Source: Promicromonosporaceae bacterium (GTDB lineage: Bacteria > Actinomycetota > Actinomycetes > Actinomycetales > Cellulomonadaceae). From it: a stretch of DNA of 15,707 nt. Positions 5,307 through 12,291 of this stretch are shown piece after piece; within the stretch, counting starts at the first letter, position 1, and each line of letters starts with the position of its first letter. Both the position numbers and the translations under genes were made by a program. The DNA lies in assembly GCA_009782865.1 (NCBI GenBank), contig WRIF01000006.1, positions 1-15,707 of the forward strand, given 5' to 3'. A model generated the notes under the pieces. It was not told the DNA's origin and did no database searches. It worked only from the letters and a program-made list of their open reading frames with translations.

Positions 5307-7010
5307 CTACGGACAGCCTATGGCGTGCGCTGGGCGATAGGTCCAGGCGAACGTCTCCTGGCTCAACAGCGTGTCACCGCGCAGCACCGTCCTCGTGTGT
5401 TCCACGGTGAAGCCGGGTTCCCCGGCGGGAGCGGGCACGCAGCCTGCGCCCCGGCCGATCACGACGGAGGGCGGCGTCTCCCCGGTTCGCTCTCCACCTG
5501 CGGTGTGCACGGTCAGGGTGGGAGAACCCCACAACCGCACGTAGATCGTCTCGTCGGCGACCCAGGCCTGCCACAGCACGTAGGTGTCGGATTGATTGCG
5601 CAGCACCAGGTCAACCTGCCCGCGCACCAGCCGCGCCTCCAGCCCGGCGGGGCGGTGCGGAGCAAAGTGCTGGTGGGGGTGATGTTCGATGATCTCTAGC
5701 CCGGCAAGAAAGCCGGCCCCAAGGACGGCGGTGGCCACCTCGGACAGGGACGCATCGGCGGAGTCCGCCTCTACCACCTCCGCGAGGTGTTCCAGCAGGG
5801 AGATTCGCTCCCCGGGGGCCAATAGCACCCCGTCCAGCAGGTCGGCTGCCCGCCCGACGGCCTCGGTTGGGCCGGGCCCGGCGGCCAGGGAGATCGAGGC
5901 GGACGCCAGCGCCTCGTGGACGCCGAGGGCCTCGAGGTCGGCAGCGCCGACGCTGGGCGCCATCTCTACGGCCACCGCCTGGGTGTAGCGAATGGCGCCC
6001 GCCTCTGGGCGGCTCGCGGCGGCCAACACCGTGTCCGCCAGCAGATCCGGGTCCAGCCCGAAGCCGGACGTGCCACCCGCGATCACCGGGGCGCCGCCGG
6101 GCTCGGGGAACTCGAAGTGAGCCTCGACCGGCTGGGCCGCCACCCCCGGGGCGCGTTCCAGGACCAACTCGGACAGCGCCTGTCCGTCCATCGCGAACTC
6201 AAACTGGCCGCCCACCGGGGTGATCGTGGTGAGTTCGGCGAGCGTGACGGCGGCGATGGTCGGGGCGGGCACATCGACCAGCAGGACGCCGAAGTCGAGG
6301 CGCACCGGCCCCGACTCGATGGCGCGGGCGCGCTCGACGGCCTGGCCGGTGACGTCGGGACCGTACTCGGGCGGCACCTCGGTGACGGGGACCTCGATGG
6401 GCCCCGGCTCGCGCAGCCAGCTGCCTGCCACCTGATGGGCGGCGGCGTGGGGATCGAGCCGCTGCCCGGAGAGCGGTTCGATCACCTCCAGGTGGGCGCC
6501 GATGAAGGTGACGTGACCCTCGACCGGTTCGGTGGACAGATCGTCGCGGAGGCCGTCGAGGGCGGCGAGCAGGCGCGGGTGGTCCACCCGCAGGCTGGGT
6601 GGTGCCTCATGCCCGCCGGCTAGGTGCGACCAGAGCCGGCCGGGGTGCCAAGAGAATCCGGTGAGCCCTTCGACGGTGGCGCGCGCGTCCAGGCTGAGCC
6701 CGGCCGCGAGAGGGTCGAGCGTCGCCGTGGCCTCACCGGCCTGTAGACGCACGGGCTGGGCCACCCGCTCGGCAAGGCGCGACTCGAGTTCGGCCACGGC
6801 CTCCTCGGCGGTCAGCCCCCCGATCCCGACGCCGAGCACTGAGGTGTCGGTCGGAATGAGGTCGGCAATCCAGAACTGCAGCCCGGCGTACAGTCCGCCA
6901 AGCAGCACGACGGCCAGGGCGAGGGCACCGAGCACCTTCGGGGCGCGGGAGGGGGCACGGTCGCCGGAGAGGCCGTCGAGCATGTGCGGTGGCCGCACCG
7001 TCTGCCCCAT
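5307..7010 (-). CDS. Membrane-anchored VanW-family protein
   Basis: A 567-residue envelope protein. A basic N-terminus precedes one membrane helix at about 26-50 (VLGALALAVVLLGGLYAGL), placing the rest outside the cell. Two stretches (about 95-200 and 265-335) look like the peptidoglycan-binding-like repeats often found ahead of VanW. The VanW domain covers about 385-495: LLDGVLLAPGERISL, then EVATAVLGAGFLAGLEIIEHHPHQHF, then VDLVLRNQSDTYVLW. The usual GGG-x-x-Q motif just before this helix is replaced by ADASLSE. The C-terminal GCVPAP...FAWTYRP pattern is shared with actinobacterial VanW proteins. It is named by analogy with the vancomycin cluster, but resistance should not be inferred. It begins at an ATG (7010) with a weak ribosome site; a second in-frame ATG lies at 6983. 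The next gene starts 45 bp after its stop. Confidence 0.85.
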   Translation of the reverse strand: MGQTVRPPHMLDGLSGDRAPSRAPKVLGALALAVVLLGGLYAGLQFWIADLIPTDTSVLGVGIGGLTAEEAVAELESRLAERVAQPVRLQAGEATATLDPLAAGLSLDARATVEGLTGFSWHPGRLWSHLAGGHEAPPSLRVDHPRLLAALDGLRDDLSTEPVEGHVTFIGAHLEVIEPLSGQRLDPHAAAHQVAGSWLREPGPIEVPVTEVPPEYGPDVTGQAVERARAIESGPVRLDFGVLLVDVPAPTIAAVTLAELTTITPVGGQFEFAMDGQALSELVLERAPGVAAQPVEAHFEFPEPGGAPVIAGGTSGFGLDPDLLADTVLAAASRPEAGAIRYTQAVAVEMAPSVGAADLEALGVHEALASASISLAAGPGPTEAVGRAADLLDGVLLAPGERISLLEHLAEVVEADSADASLSEVATAVLGAGFLAGLEIIEHHPHQHFAPHRPAGLEARLVRGQVDLVLRNQSDTYVLWQAWVADETIYVRLWGSPTLTVHTAGGERTGETPPSVVIGRGAGCVPAPAGEPGFTVEHTRTVLRGDTLLSQETFAWTYRPAHAIGCP

Positions 7011-7080
7011 GTCTGCCTGCCGTTTCGCCGTTCGCTGCCACCCGGCCGCCCCGCTGCGGGCGGGGTCCGGTTTTGCGCAG

Positions 7081-7086
7081 AGCCTA
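7081..7086 (-). promoter_or_regulatory. Putative -10 box for the VanW-ACT-pheA-tyrA unit
   Basis: TAGGCT on the minus strand, just beyond the stop of the DUF6113-like gene, predicts a transcript start near 7074 and a leader of about 64 bases. The leader contains a GC-rich hairpin (7049-7054 pairing with 7060-7065, five-base loop). No clear -35 box was found; the region where it should be overlaps the end of the upstream gene. Confidence 0.35.
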
Positions 7087-7104
7087 ATGCCCCGGCGCCG
7101 CGGT

Positions 7105-7596
7105 TCAGCGCGTAAACCAGCGGCGTGGCAGAAATGCGACGATGCCCCAGACCACCAGGCCGGCGTACAGCCAGACCAGGCCGGTCCAGGCGAAGGGGAT
7201 GGCCGCGGCGGGGTCGTTGATCAGCACATCGCCCCCGGGGCGCTCCAGGGAGAGCAGCTGGGTGACGATCACCCACGCCAGCCCCCCTGCCAGCAGCATG
7301 GGCAGCCCCCGCCAAGAGCGCAGCAGCAGGGCGGCCGACAGGGTGAGCAGCAGGCCGAGGACAAGGCCGCCGGGCAGGCCGGCCCACAGTGTGCGGTTGT
7401 GCGCGGTGCCGAGCGCCGCCGCGGCCACGCCCACCCCGGCCCCCGCCGCCAGGCGTGGCAGCCATTGCAGAATCGTCAGACGGGCCGGCGGCTCATTGTC
7501 CGCCTGCTCGACGGGAGGCGCGAAGGCGTCGTCGGGATTGACGTAGATGAAGGGGGCGTCGTCTTCCCCGTCACCGGGCACCTGAGGATCGGTCAC
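7105..7596 (-). CDS. Small integral membrane protein (DUF6113-like)
   Basis: A 163-residue protein with an acidic cytoplasmic N-terminus of about 40 residues, followed by four hydrophobic segments: LPRLAAGAGVGVAAAALG, LPGGLVLGLLLTLSAALLL, LPMLLAGGLAWVIVTQLL and FAWTGLVWLYAGLVVWGIVAFL. The loop between the last two contains PGGDVLINDP. Proteins of this size and layout are often found beside mshB in actinobacteria and are grouped as DUF6113; that name is from memory and not confirmed here. The start is a GTG at 7596, with TAGGCT exactly six bases upstream and no ribosome-binding site, suggesting a leaderless message. Function is unknown. Confidence 0.8.
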   Translation of the reverse strand: MTDPQVPGDGEDDAPFIYVNPDDAFAPPVEQADNEPPARLTILQWLPRLAAGAGVGVAAAALGTAHNRTLWAGLPGGLVLGLLLTLSAALLLRSWRGLPMLLAGGLAWVIVTQLLSLERPGGDVLINDPAAAIPFAWTGLVWLYAGLVVWGIVAFLPRRWFTR

Positions 7597-7602
7597 CGTC
7601 CC

Positions 7603-7608
7603 AGCCTA
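7603..7608 (-). promoter_or_regulatory. Putative -10 box of the DUF6113-like gene
   Basis: TAGGCT on the minus strand, six bases before the GTG at 7596. The predicted first transcribed base is the G of the start codon. No clear -35 hexamer was seen. Confidence 0.45.
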
Positions 7609-7684
7609 CCGGCGCCGCGCTGCACCCGTACTCACACACCCCCAAGACAGGCACAACAGTCGGTCGGCGCGAAGGGATAAGGGC

Positions 7685-7735
7685 GCGCGATAGCGTTCAC
7701 GGACCACCTACCGTGGTCCGTGAACGCTATCGCGC
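7685..7735. repeat. Perfect 23-bp inverted repeat (hairpin) after mshB
   Basis: Bases 7685-7707 are the exact reverse complement of 7713-7735, leaving a five-base loop (CTACC). The right arm ends ten bases after the mshB stop codon, a terminator-like position for that gene. There is no T tract on the mshB strand. The stem is only moderately GC-rich inside (ATAGCGTTCACGG) compared with the genome, and is long for an ordinary terminator. It could be a terminator, a dispersed extragenic palindrome, or a protein-binding site. Confidence 0.9.
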
Positions 7736-7744
7736 CTGCCTTGA

Positions 7745-8635
7745 CTACGGAGCCAGGTAGTACGTCTCCACGTCCAGGATCGGCGTGACCAGGTTGTTCG
7801 ACAGGGCGTACCAGCCGAGCGCGTCGCCGGGATGGCGGGTGGCGGCGCGATGCACACCCTGCACCTGGCTGGCGTGGCAGCGCAGGGCGGCGAGCATCTG
7901 CTCGATCACCGGCCGCACCGGCACCTCTAGGCACAGTTCGGCGGGCCACACCCGAATCCGCTCCGTCTGCATCGGGCGAATCGGCGTCCAGGGCCCGGCG
8001 GGGTCGGCCTCCTGGGCGGAAGGAACGCGCTGCCAGAGCGCAGGCTTCCAGGCCTCGCCGGTGCCCCAGGCGGGGTCGGCGGAGAACTCTAGGGCGCGCA
8101 CGGTCACCTCGTGGACGCGCAGGTGGTCGGGGTGGCCGTAGCCTCCCGTCCACTCGTAGGTGGCGACGACGGCCGGGCGCAGTTCGCGGATCAGGCGGGC
8201 GAGCCGCCCGGCGCTCTCCTCAAGGTCGGCCTGGCAGAACGAGTCCTTCCCGTCAGGCTCGGGCAGCACCTCTCCGTCCTCCCTCAGGTGGTAGCCGGAG
8301 TCCCGGTATCGCGCCCCGTCATCGGGAGGCAGGCGGTCGAGGAAGACCCCGCTCACCCCTGGGCCAGGGCATGTCCCCTGCAGGGCGGCAAGGGCGGCGG
8401 CCAACTCCTGGGTCCGCCACCGCGCCAGGCCCGAATGGTCGCCCTCTAGGTCGGCCCGCCCCTGCGTCGCCGTGCCCGGCAGGGCGATGACCTCGCCGCG
8501 CTCGCCCCTGGTGCAGGTCACCACGGTGACCTGCTGCCCGGCCGCCGCCCAGGAGGCGATGAGCGCGCCGGTGAACAGGGTCTCGTCGTCTGGATGCGCA
8601 TGCACCGCCAGTAGCGCTCCGGCATGTTCGTTCAC
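7745..8635 (-). CDS. mshB: N-acetyl-glucosaminyl-inositol deacetylase (mycothiol synthesis)
   Basis: Zinc-dependent deacetylase of the PIG-L/LmbE family that removes acetate from GlcNAc-inositol, the second step unique to mycothiol synthesis. The 296-residue product has AHPDDE at 13-18 (His14 and Asp17 as metal ligands, Asp16 as catalytic base by analogy with M. tuberculosis MshB), and GGYGHPDH at 164-171, with His171 as the third ligand. The end (YALSNNLVTPILDVETYYL) matches MshB rather than the related conjugate amidase Mca. The start is a GTG at 8635 with TAGGGT exactly six bases upstream and no ribosome-binding site. It is divergent from the toxin-antitoxin pair and followed by a perfect hairpin. 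Confidence 0.9.
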   Translation of the reverse strand: MNEHAGALLAVHAHPDDETLFTGALIASWAAAGQQVTVVTCTRGERGEVIALPGTATQGRADLEGDHSGLARWRTQELAAALAALQGTCPGPGVSGVFLDRLPPDDGARYRDSGYHLREDGEVLPEPDGKDSFCQADLEESAGRLARLIRELRPAVVATYEWTGGYGHPDHLRVHEVTVRALEFSADPAWGTGEAWKPALWQRVPSAQEADPAGPWTPIRPMQTERIRVWPAELCLEVPVRPVIEQMLAALRCHASQVQGVHRAATRHPGDALGWYALSNNLVTPILDVETYYLAP

Positions 8636-8641
8636 AGACTC

Positions 8642-8647
8642 ACCCTA
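8642..8647 (-). promoter_or_regulatory. Putative -10 box of mshB
   Basis: TAGGGT on the minus strand, six bases before the GTG at 8635, predicts a leaderless transcript. It shares a 114-bp divergent region with the vapB-like promoter. Confidence 0.45.
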
Positions 8648-8710
8648 GCCGAACCCTTGGCGCGGGATACGGTCGCCAGAGCCATCCCCCTGGGCATTCA
8701 CCCTCCCCCA

Positions 8711-8736
8711 GGCAGGTGCAACACTTGCGGCAGGTG
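8711..8736 (+). promoter_or_regulatory. Candidate operator upstream of the toxin-antitoxin pair
   Basis: GGCAGGTG occurs twice (8711-8718 and 8729-8736), 18 bp apart. Between them lies GCAA-CAC-TTGC (8718-8728), a short palindrome. The block ends just before the -10 box, where a repressor would block RNA polymerase. VapBC-type pairs commonly repress their own promoter through such repeats; binding here is inferred. Confidence 0.35.
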
Positions 8737-8737
8737 G

Positions 8738-8743
8738 TACACT
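8738..8743 (+). promoter_or_regulatory. Putative -10 box of the antitoxin gene
   Basis: TACACT lies six bases before the ATG at 8750, so the first transcribed base would be the A of the start codon. This geometry supports the ATG at 8750 over an in-frame ATG at 8624, which lies upstream of the box. Confidence 0.5.
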
Positions 8744-8749
8744 GGCGTC

Positions 8750-9013
8750 ATGCCCACCACCTTGACCCGGACGCAGGTTTCGCACACGCCGCGGGTTCAA
8801 CATGCGCTTGATGTGGCCCGGCGACGCTGGCCCGGCACCAGGCCGGCCGCCCTGATCGCGGAGGTGCTGGAAGACTGGGCCCGGCAGGCCGAGACGGCTG
8901 AGGCCGCGCAACGGCAGGCGCAGATCAGCAGGCGGCTCTCGCTGGCCGGAAAGTACACCGACATCTATGGGCCCGGCTACCTGGACAAGGTCCGCGAGGG
9001 CTGGGCCGAGTGA
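8750..9013 (+). CDS. Antitoxin of a VapBC-type pair
   Basis: An 87-residue protein. The N-terminal part (residues 1-47) fits a ribbon-helix-helix-like pattern: a short strand, a helix PRVQHALDVARRR, then RPAALIAEVLEDWAR. The C-terminal part is charged and ends in IYGPGYLDKVREGWAE, the kind of tail that wraps around a PIN toxin. It is identified mainly by position: the stop overlaps the toxin GTG by four bases (GTGA). It would neutralise the toxin and repress the operon. Although the frame is open from 8624, that start would place translation inside the mshB promoter and start. No close named family was recognised, so the subfamily is uncertain. Confidence 0.8.
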   Translation: MPTTLTRTQVSHTPRVQHALDVARRRWPGTRPAALIAEVLEDWARQAETAEAAQRQAQISRRLSLAGKYTDIYGPGYLDKVREGWAE

Positions 9014-9393
9014 TCGTCCTCGACGCCTCCGTGCTGATCGCGTTCTACTCCGCTAAGGACGCCCATCACCAAGCGGCGTTAAGGCTGTTCGGCACGGATG
9101 GACATTTCGCCGCCGCCTCCCTGACCGTTGCGGAAGTGCTCGCAGGCCAGGTTCGCTCCGGAAACGTTGAGCAGGTGATGAGCGAACTGACCGAAGTCAT
9201 GGGGATAACAGTCCTAGCAGACGCCGGCGAGAACTGGCCTCAGCTGCTGGCGACCACCCGCGCCACGCACCGCCTCAAGATGCCCGATGCGGTGGTCCTG
9301 GCCACGACGATTCGCGAAGGCGCAGCGGTCGCCACCTTCGACGCCCGCCTGGCCGCCGCCGCCAGGGCCCAGGGCCTCCTCCACCCCTGGTGA
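9010..9393 (+). CDS. vapC: PIN-domain ribonuclease toxin (VapC family)
   Basis: A 127-residue PIN-domain protein, the normal length for VapC. The acidic metal-binding residues are in place: Asp5 in MIVLDASVLIAF, Glu42 in SLTVAEVLAG, Asp93 in KMPDAVVLAT and Asp111 in ATFDARL. VapC toxins cleave tRNA, rRNA or other RNA when freed from antitoxin; the target here cannot be told. The GTG start overlaps the antitoxin stop as GTGA, giving translational coupling. All active-site residues are intact, so it appears functional. It lies between the housekeeping genes mshB and typA and converges on typA with a 30-bp gap. Confidence 0.9.
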   Translation: MIVLDASVLIAFYSAKDAHHQAALRLFGTDGHFAAASLTVAEVLAGQVRSGNVEQVMSELTEVMGITVLADAGENWPQLLATTRATHRLKMPDAVVLATTIREGAAVATFDARLAAAARAQGLLHPW

Positions 9394-9423
9394 GGTAGCG
9401 AGGTCAGCGCAGAATGAGGGAAG

Positions 9424-11343
9424 TTAGGCCTTCTTGGCGCGGGAGACGGCCCGCGCCCGCTCGATCTGATCGAGGTTGACCTTGCGGATGCGGACAATCT
9501 CCGGGGTGACCTCGACGCACTCATCCTGCTGGGCAAACTCCAGGCACTCTTCGAGCGTTAGCTTGCGGGGCGGGATCAGGTTCTCGAACGTCTCGGAGGT
9601 GGAGGCTCGCATGTTGGTGAGCTTCTTCTCCTTGGTGATGTTGACGTCCATGTCCTCGTTGCGGGAGTTCTCCCCCACCACCATGCCCTCGTAGACCTCC
9701 TGGGTGGGGTCAACGAAGAACGAGCCGCGCTCCTGCAGGTTGATCATGGCGTACGGGGTGACCACGCCGGCCCGGTCGGCCACCAGGGAGCCGGTGTTCC
9801 GCGACTCGATGAGGCCGGCCCAGGGCTCGTATCCGTCGGCAATCGAGGCCGCGATGCCGGTGCCGCGGGTCTCGGTGAGGAAGCGGGTGCGGAAGCCGAT
9901 GAGGCCGCGCGCGGGGACCTTGAACTCCATGCGCACCCAGCCGGTGCCGTGGTTGGACATGGTCTCCAGGCGGCCCTTGCGGGCGGCCAAGAGTTGGGTG
10001 ACGGTGCCGAGGTACTCCTCGGGCACGTCAATCGTCAGGCGCTCAATCGGTTCAAGGGTCTGGCCGCCCTCCTGCCTGGTCACCACCTGCGGCTTGCCGA
10101 CGGTGAGCTCAAAGCCCTCGCGCCGCATCTGTTCGACCAGGATGGCCAGCGCCAACTCTCCCCGGCCCTGCACCTCCCAGGCGTCGGGCCGTTCGGTGGG
10201 CAGCACGCGCAGGGACACATTGCCGACCAGCTCCGCATCGAGGCGATCCTTGACCTGGCGGGCGGTGACCTTGTGACCCTTGAGGGGCTTGCCGCCGACG
10301 CCCTTTCCGGCCAGCGGAGAGGTGTTGATGCCGATGGTCATCGAGATGGCCGGATCGTCGACCCGGATCAAGGGGAGGGGCCGCGGGTCTTCCAGGTCGG
10401 TGAGGGTGTCCCCGATCATGATGTCTGGGATGCCGGCCACGGCCACGATGTCGCCGGGCTGGGCGGCCTCCGCGGGCAGGCGGTCCAGGCCCTCGGTCTT
10501 GAGCAGCTCGGTGATCTTCACCGAGGAGATGGTGCCGTCGTGCTTGGCCCAGGCAACCTGCTGCCCCTTGCGCAGCGTGCCGTTGTACACGCGCAGCAGG
10601 GCGAGGCGACCGAGGAACGGGGAGGCGTCGAGGTTGGTGACGTGGGCCTGTAGGGGCGCGCCCTCCGTGTACGACGGCGCCGGGATGGTGTCCAGGATCG
10701 TGGCGAACAGCGGTTCCAGGTCGGGATTGTCCGGGAGCAGGCCGTCGCCCGGCCGGTTCAGCGAGGCGTAACCAGCCTTGCCGGAGGCGTAGATCACGGG
10801 GAAACCGAGGACGGCATCCAGGTCGAGGTCCACCCCCGTCTCGATGAGGTCGGAGGCCAGCCCCAGCAGCAGGTCGGTGGTCTCCTCGACCACCTCCGCG
10901 ATGCGGGCGTCCTGCCGGTCGGTCTTGTTGACCACCAGGATGACGGGCAGGCGCGCGGCCAGGGCCTTGCGGAGCACGAAGCGGGTCTGCGGCAGGGGGC
11001 CCTCGGAGGCATCGACCAGCAACACCACACCGTCGACCATCGACAGGCCGCGCTCCACCTCGCCACCGAAGTCGGCGTGGCCAGGGGTGTCAATCACGTT
11101 GATGGTCACGCCCTCGCGCGCGAACTGTCCGGCATGCGCCCCCTGGTAGAGGATCGCGGTGTTCTTGGCGAGAATGGTGATGCCCTTTTCCCGCTCCAGG
11201 TCGCCGGAGTCCATGACGCGCTCGGCGGAGTTGCGCTCACCGAGGGCACCGCCCTGCCGCAGCATCGCATCGACCAGGGTGGTCTTGCCGTGGTCGACGT
11301 GGGCGACAATCGCCACATTGCGCAGATCGGAGCGCAGGGTCAT
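9424..11343 (-). CDS. typA: Ribosome-associated translational GTPase TypA/BipA
   Basis: Translation-factor GTPase that binds the 70S ribosome and contributes to ribosome assembly and stress adaptation. In 639 residues: P-loop AHVDHGKT (14-21), switch I EREKGITI (50-57), DTPGH (85-89) and NKTD (139-142), then EF-G-like domains II, III and V and the TypA-specific C-terminal domain ([27 protein letters not shown]). Compared with E. coli BipA there is a small insertion of roughly eight residues before the switch II region ([11 protein letters not shown], about 68-78). The ATG at 11343 has AGAGGA six bases upstream, so the in-frame start at 11394 is rejected. Convergent with vapC at its 3' end and divergent from the PH-domain gene. 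Confidence 0.96.
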   Translation of the reverse strand: MTLRSDLRNVAIVAHVDHGKTTLVDAMLRQGGALGERNSAERVMDSGDLEREKGITILAKNTAILYQGAHAGQFAREGVTINVIDTPGHADFGGEVERGLSMVDGVVLLVDASEGPLPQTRFVLRKALAARLPVILVVNKTDRQDARIAEVVEETTDLLLGLASDLIETGVDLDLDAVLGFPVIYASGKAGYASLNRPGDGLLPDNPDLEPLFATILDTIPAPSYTEGAPLQAHVTNLDASPFLGRLALLRVYNGTLRKGQQVAWAKHDGTISSVKITELLKTEGLDRLPAEAAQPGDIVAVAGIPDIMIGDTLTDLEDPRPLPLIRVDDPAISMTIGINTSPLAGKGVGGKPLKGHKVTARQVKDRLDAELVGNVSLRVLPTERPDAWEVQGRGELALAILVEQMRREGFELTVGKPQVVTRQEGGQTLEPIERLTIDVPEEYLGTVTQLLAARKGRLETMSNHGTGWVRMEFKVPARGLIGFRTRFLTETRGTGIAASIADGYEPWAGLIESRNTGSLVADRAGVVTPYAMINLQERGSFFVDPTQEVYEGMVVGENSRNEDMDVNITKEKKLTNMRASTSETFENLIPPRKLTLEECLEFAQQDECVEVTPEIVRIRKVNLDQIERARAVSRAKKA

Positions 11344-11465
11344 TCGGGGTCCTCTTCGTTGGCCGGGCGGGCCGCCGGGGACGTATTGCCCCACCTAAGC
11401 GGTCCGACGGCGGGGGTCCCCCCAATGCTTATGCCAGCGGTCACCCGCCGCATTGCGTGGGCATC

Positions 11466-11471
11466 AGTCTA
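11466..11471 (-). promoter_or_regulatory. Possible -10 box of typA
   Basis: TAGACT on the minus strand would start transcription near 11459, giving a leader of about 116 bases. No good -35 hexamer is present, and other weak candidates lie nearer the gene. Low confidence. Confidence 0.25.
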
Positions 11472-11526
11472 CCGCGCCGCCACCACGACGATGGCGAGCC
11501 GATCCCGGCGAGGGTGGCGCGAGTGG

Positions 11527-11532
11527 GATACT
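11527..11532 (+). promoter_or_regulatory. Putative -10 box of the PH-domain gene
   Basis: GATACT, one base from TATACT-like, lies exactly six bases before the ATG at 11539, the same leaderless geometry seen at four other genes in the window. Confidence 0.4.
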
Positions 11533-11538
11533 TGGACC

Positions 11539-12174
11539 ATGAGCTCCACGCCTGCCCCCGTGTCGATGGAAACCATCTTGTTTCGTCCCCGCTTCTCGCG
11601 CTGGCTGGCCGGCGTGGTCTCGGTGATCGGTGTGGTGATGGTGGTGTGGGGCCTGATCGAGAACGCGGGGGACACCTGGCCATTCATTGCGCCGGTGGCC
11701 TTTGCGGTGCTCTGGGTCTTCATGGCCTACTGGCGGCCCTCCGTCGTGGTCTCCCCTGGAGGAGTGCAGATCAACAACGTGCTGCGCACCATCGACCTGA
11801 CCTGGCCGGCCATCACCCGGATCGACACCAAGTACGCCCTGACCCTCATCACGCGGGTCGGTGACTTTGCGGCCTGGGCCGCGCCGGCCGGCGGGCGGAT
11901 CGGTCACTCGCGGGCGATGCGCACCGGGGCGGGCCAGCACCTGCCCGAGAGCACCTACTCCGGGGGTGGCTACGGCCCCGGCGACGTCTTGACGGCCGCC
12001 TCCGGCCAGGCGGCCGCGATTGTGCGCGCCCGCTGGGAGGAGCTGCGCGACGCCGGCCTGCTAGACAATCCCCAGCTGGAGTCGGCCAAGCCGAAGATCC
12101 GCTGGAACACCTGGTACCTCGTGGCCCTCGCCGGGCTCCTGGTCGCCTCGGTGCTGGGGCTCGCCCTGAGCTGA
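11539..12174 (+). CDS. Membrane protein with bacterial PH-like domain
   Basis: A 211-residue protein of unknown role. Two adjacent membrane helices (about 22-40 and 48-64) are followed by a beta-rich stretch PSVVVSPGGVQINNVLRTIDLTWPAITRIDTKYALTLIT (67-105), which fits the small bacterial PH domain often annotated in actinobacterial membrane proteins. A hydrophilic region and a final helix (about 191-210, TWYLVALAGLLVASVLGLAL) follow. The ATG at 11539 was chosen over in-frame starts further upstream because it has a -10 box six bases away and starts the conserved part. It is divergent from typA, and converges on the peptide transporter genes. Confidence 0.82.
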   Translation: MSSTPAPVSMETILFRPRFSRWLAGVVSVIGVVMVVWGLIENAGDTWPFIAPVAFAVLWVFMAYWRPSVVVSPGGVQINNVLRTIDLTWPAITRIDTKYALTLITRVGDFAAWAAPAGGRIGHSRAMRTGAGQHLPESTYSGGGYGPGDVLTAASGQAAAIVRARWEELRDAGLLDNPQLESAKPKIRWNTWYLVALAGLLVASVLGLALS

Positions 12175-12291
12175 CTGCGCTGACGGCCGGTTCCGGTGAG
12201 GCTCCGGCAATGCAAAGAGCCGTCACCCTGGGTTTCGGGACGCTCCTTGCGGAGCTCCTCAACCAACGAGCAACGGCCCTCTGCGGATTGC
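12175..12291. other. Convergent intergenic gap, possible weak hairpin
   Basis: Between the PH-domain gene and the ABC transporter ATPase. GCTCC-TTGC-GGAGC (12242-12255) is a 5-bp stem, and TGACGGC near 12180 could pair with GCCGTCA near 12220. Neither has a T tract. No convincing gene was found. Confidence 0.3.

Noticed and set aside
4069-5340. Plus-strand open frame of 423 codons opposite pheA and the ACT gene
   Set aside because: Low-complexity composition and no motif; the opposite strand encodes overlapping genes with recognised domains and ribosome-binding sites.
7049-7065. GC-rich hairpin in the VanW leader as a riboswitch or attenuator
   Set aside because: Only a 6-bp stem with no conserved ligand core, leader peptide or terminator T tract; chance pairing is common at this GC content.
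6532-7680. Plus-strand open frame of 382 codons opposite the VanW and DUF6113-like genes
   Set aside because: Gln/Arg/Pro-rich shadow spanning two minus-strand genes and the intergenic gap.
11077-11538. Upstream in-frame extension of the PH-domain gene
   Set aside because: It runs through typA coding sequence and lacks conserved residues. The ATG at 11539 has a -10 box at leaderless spacing.
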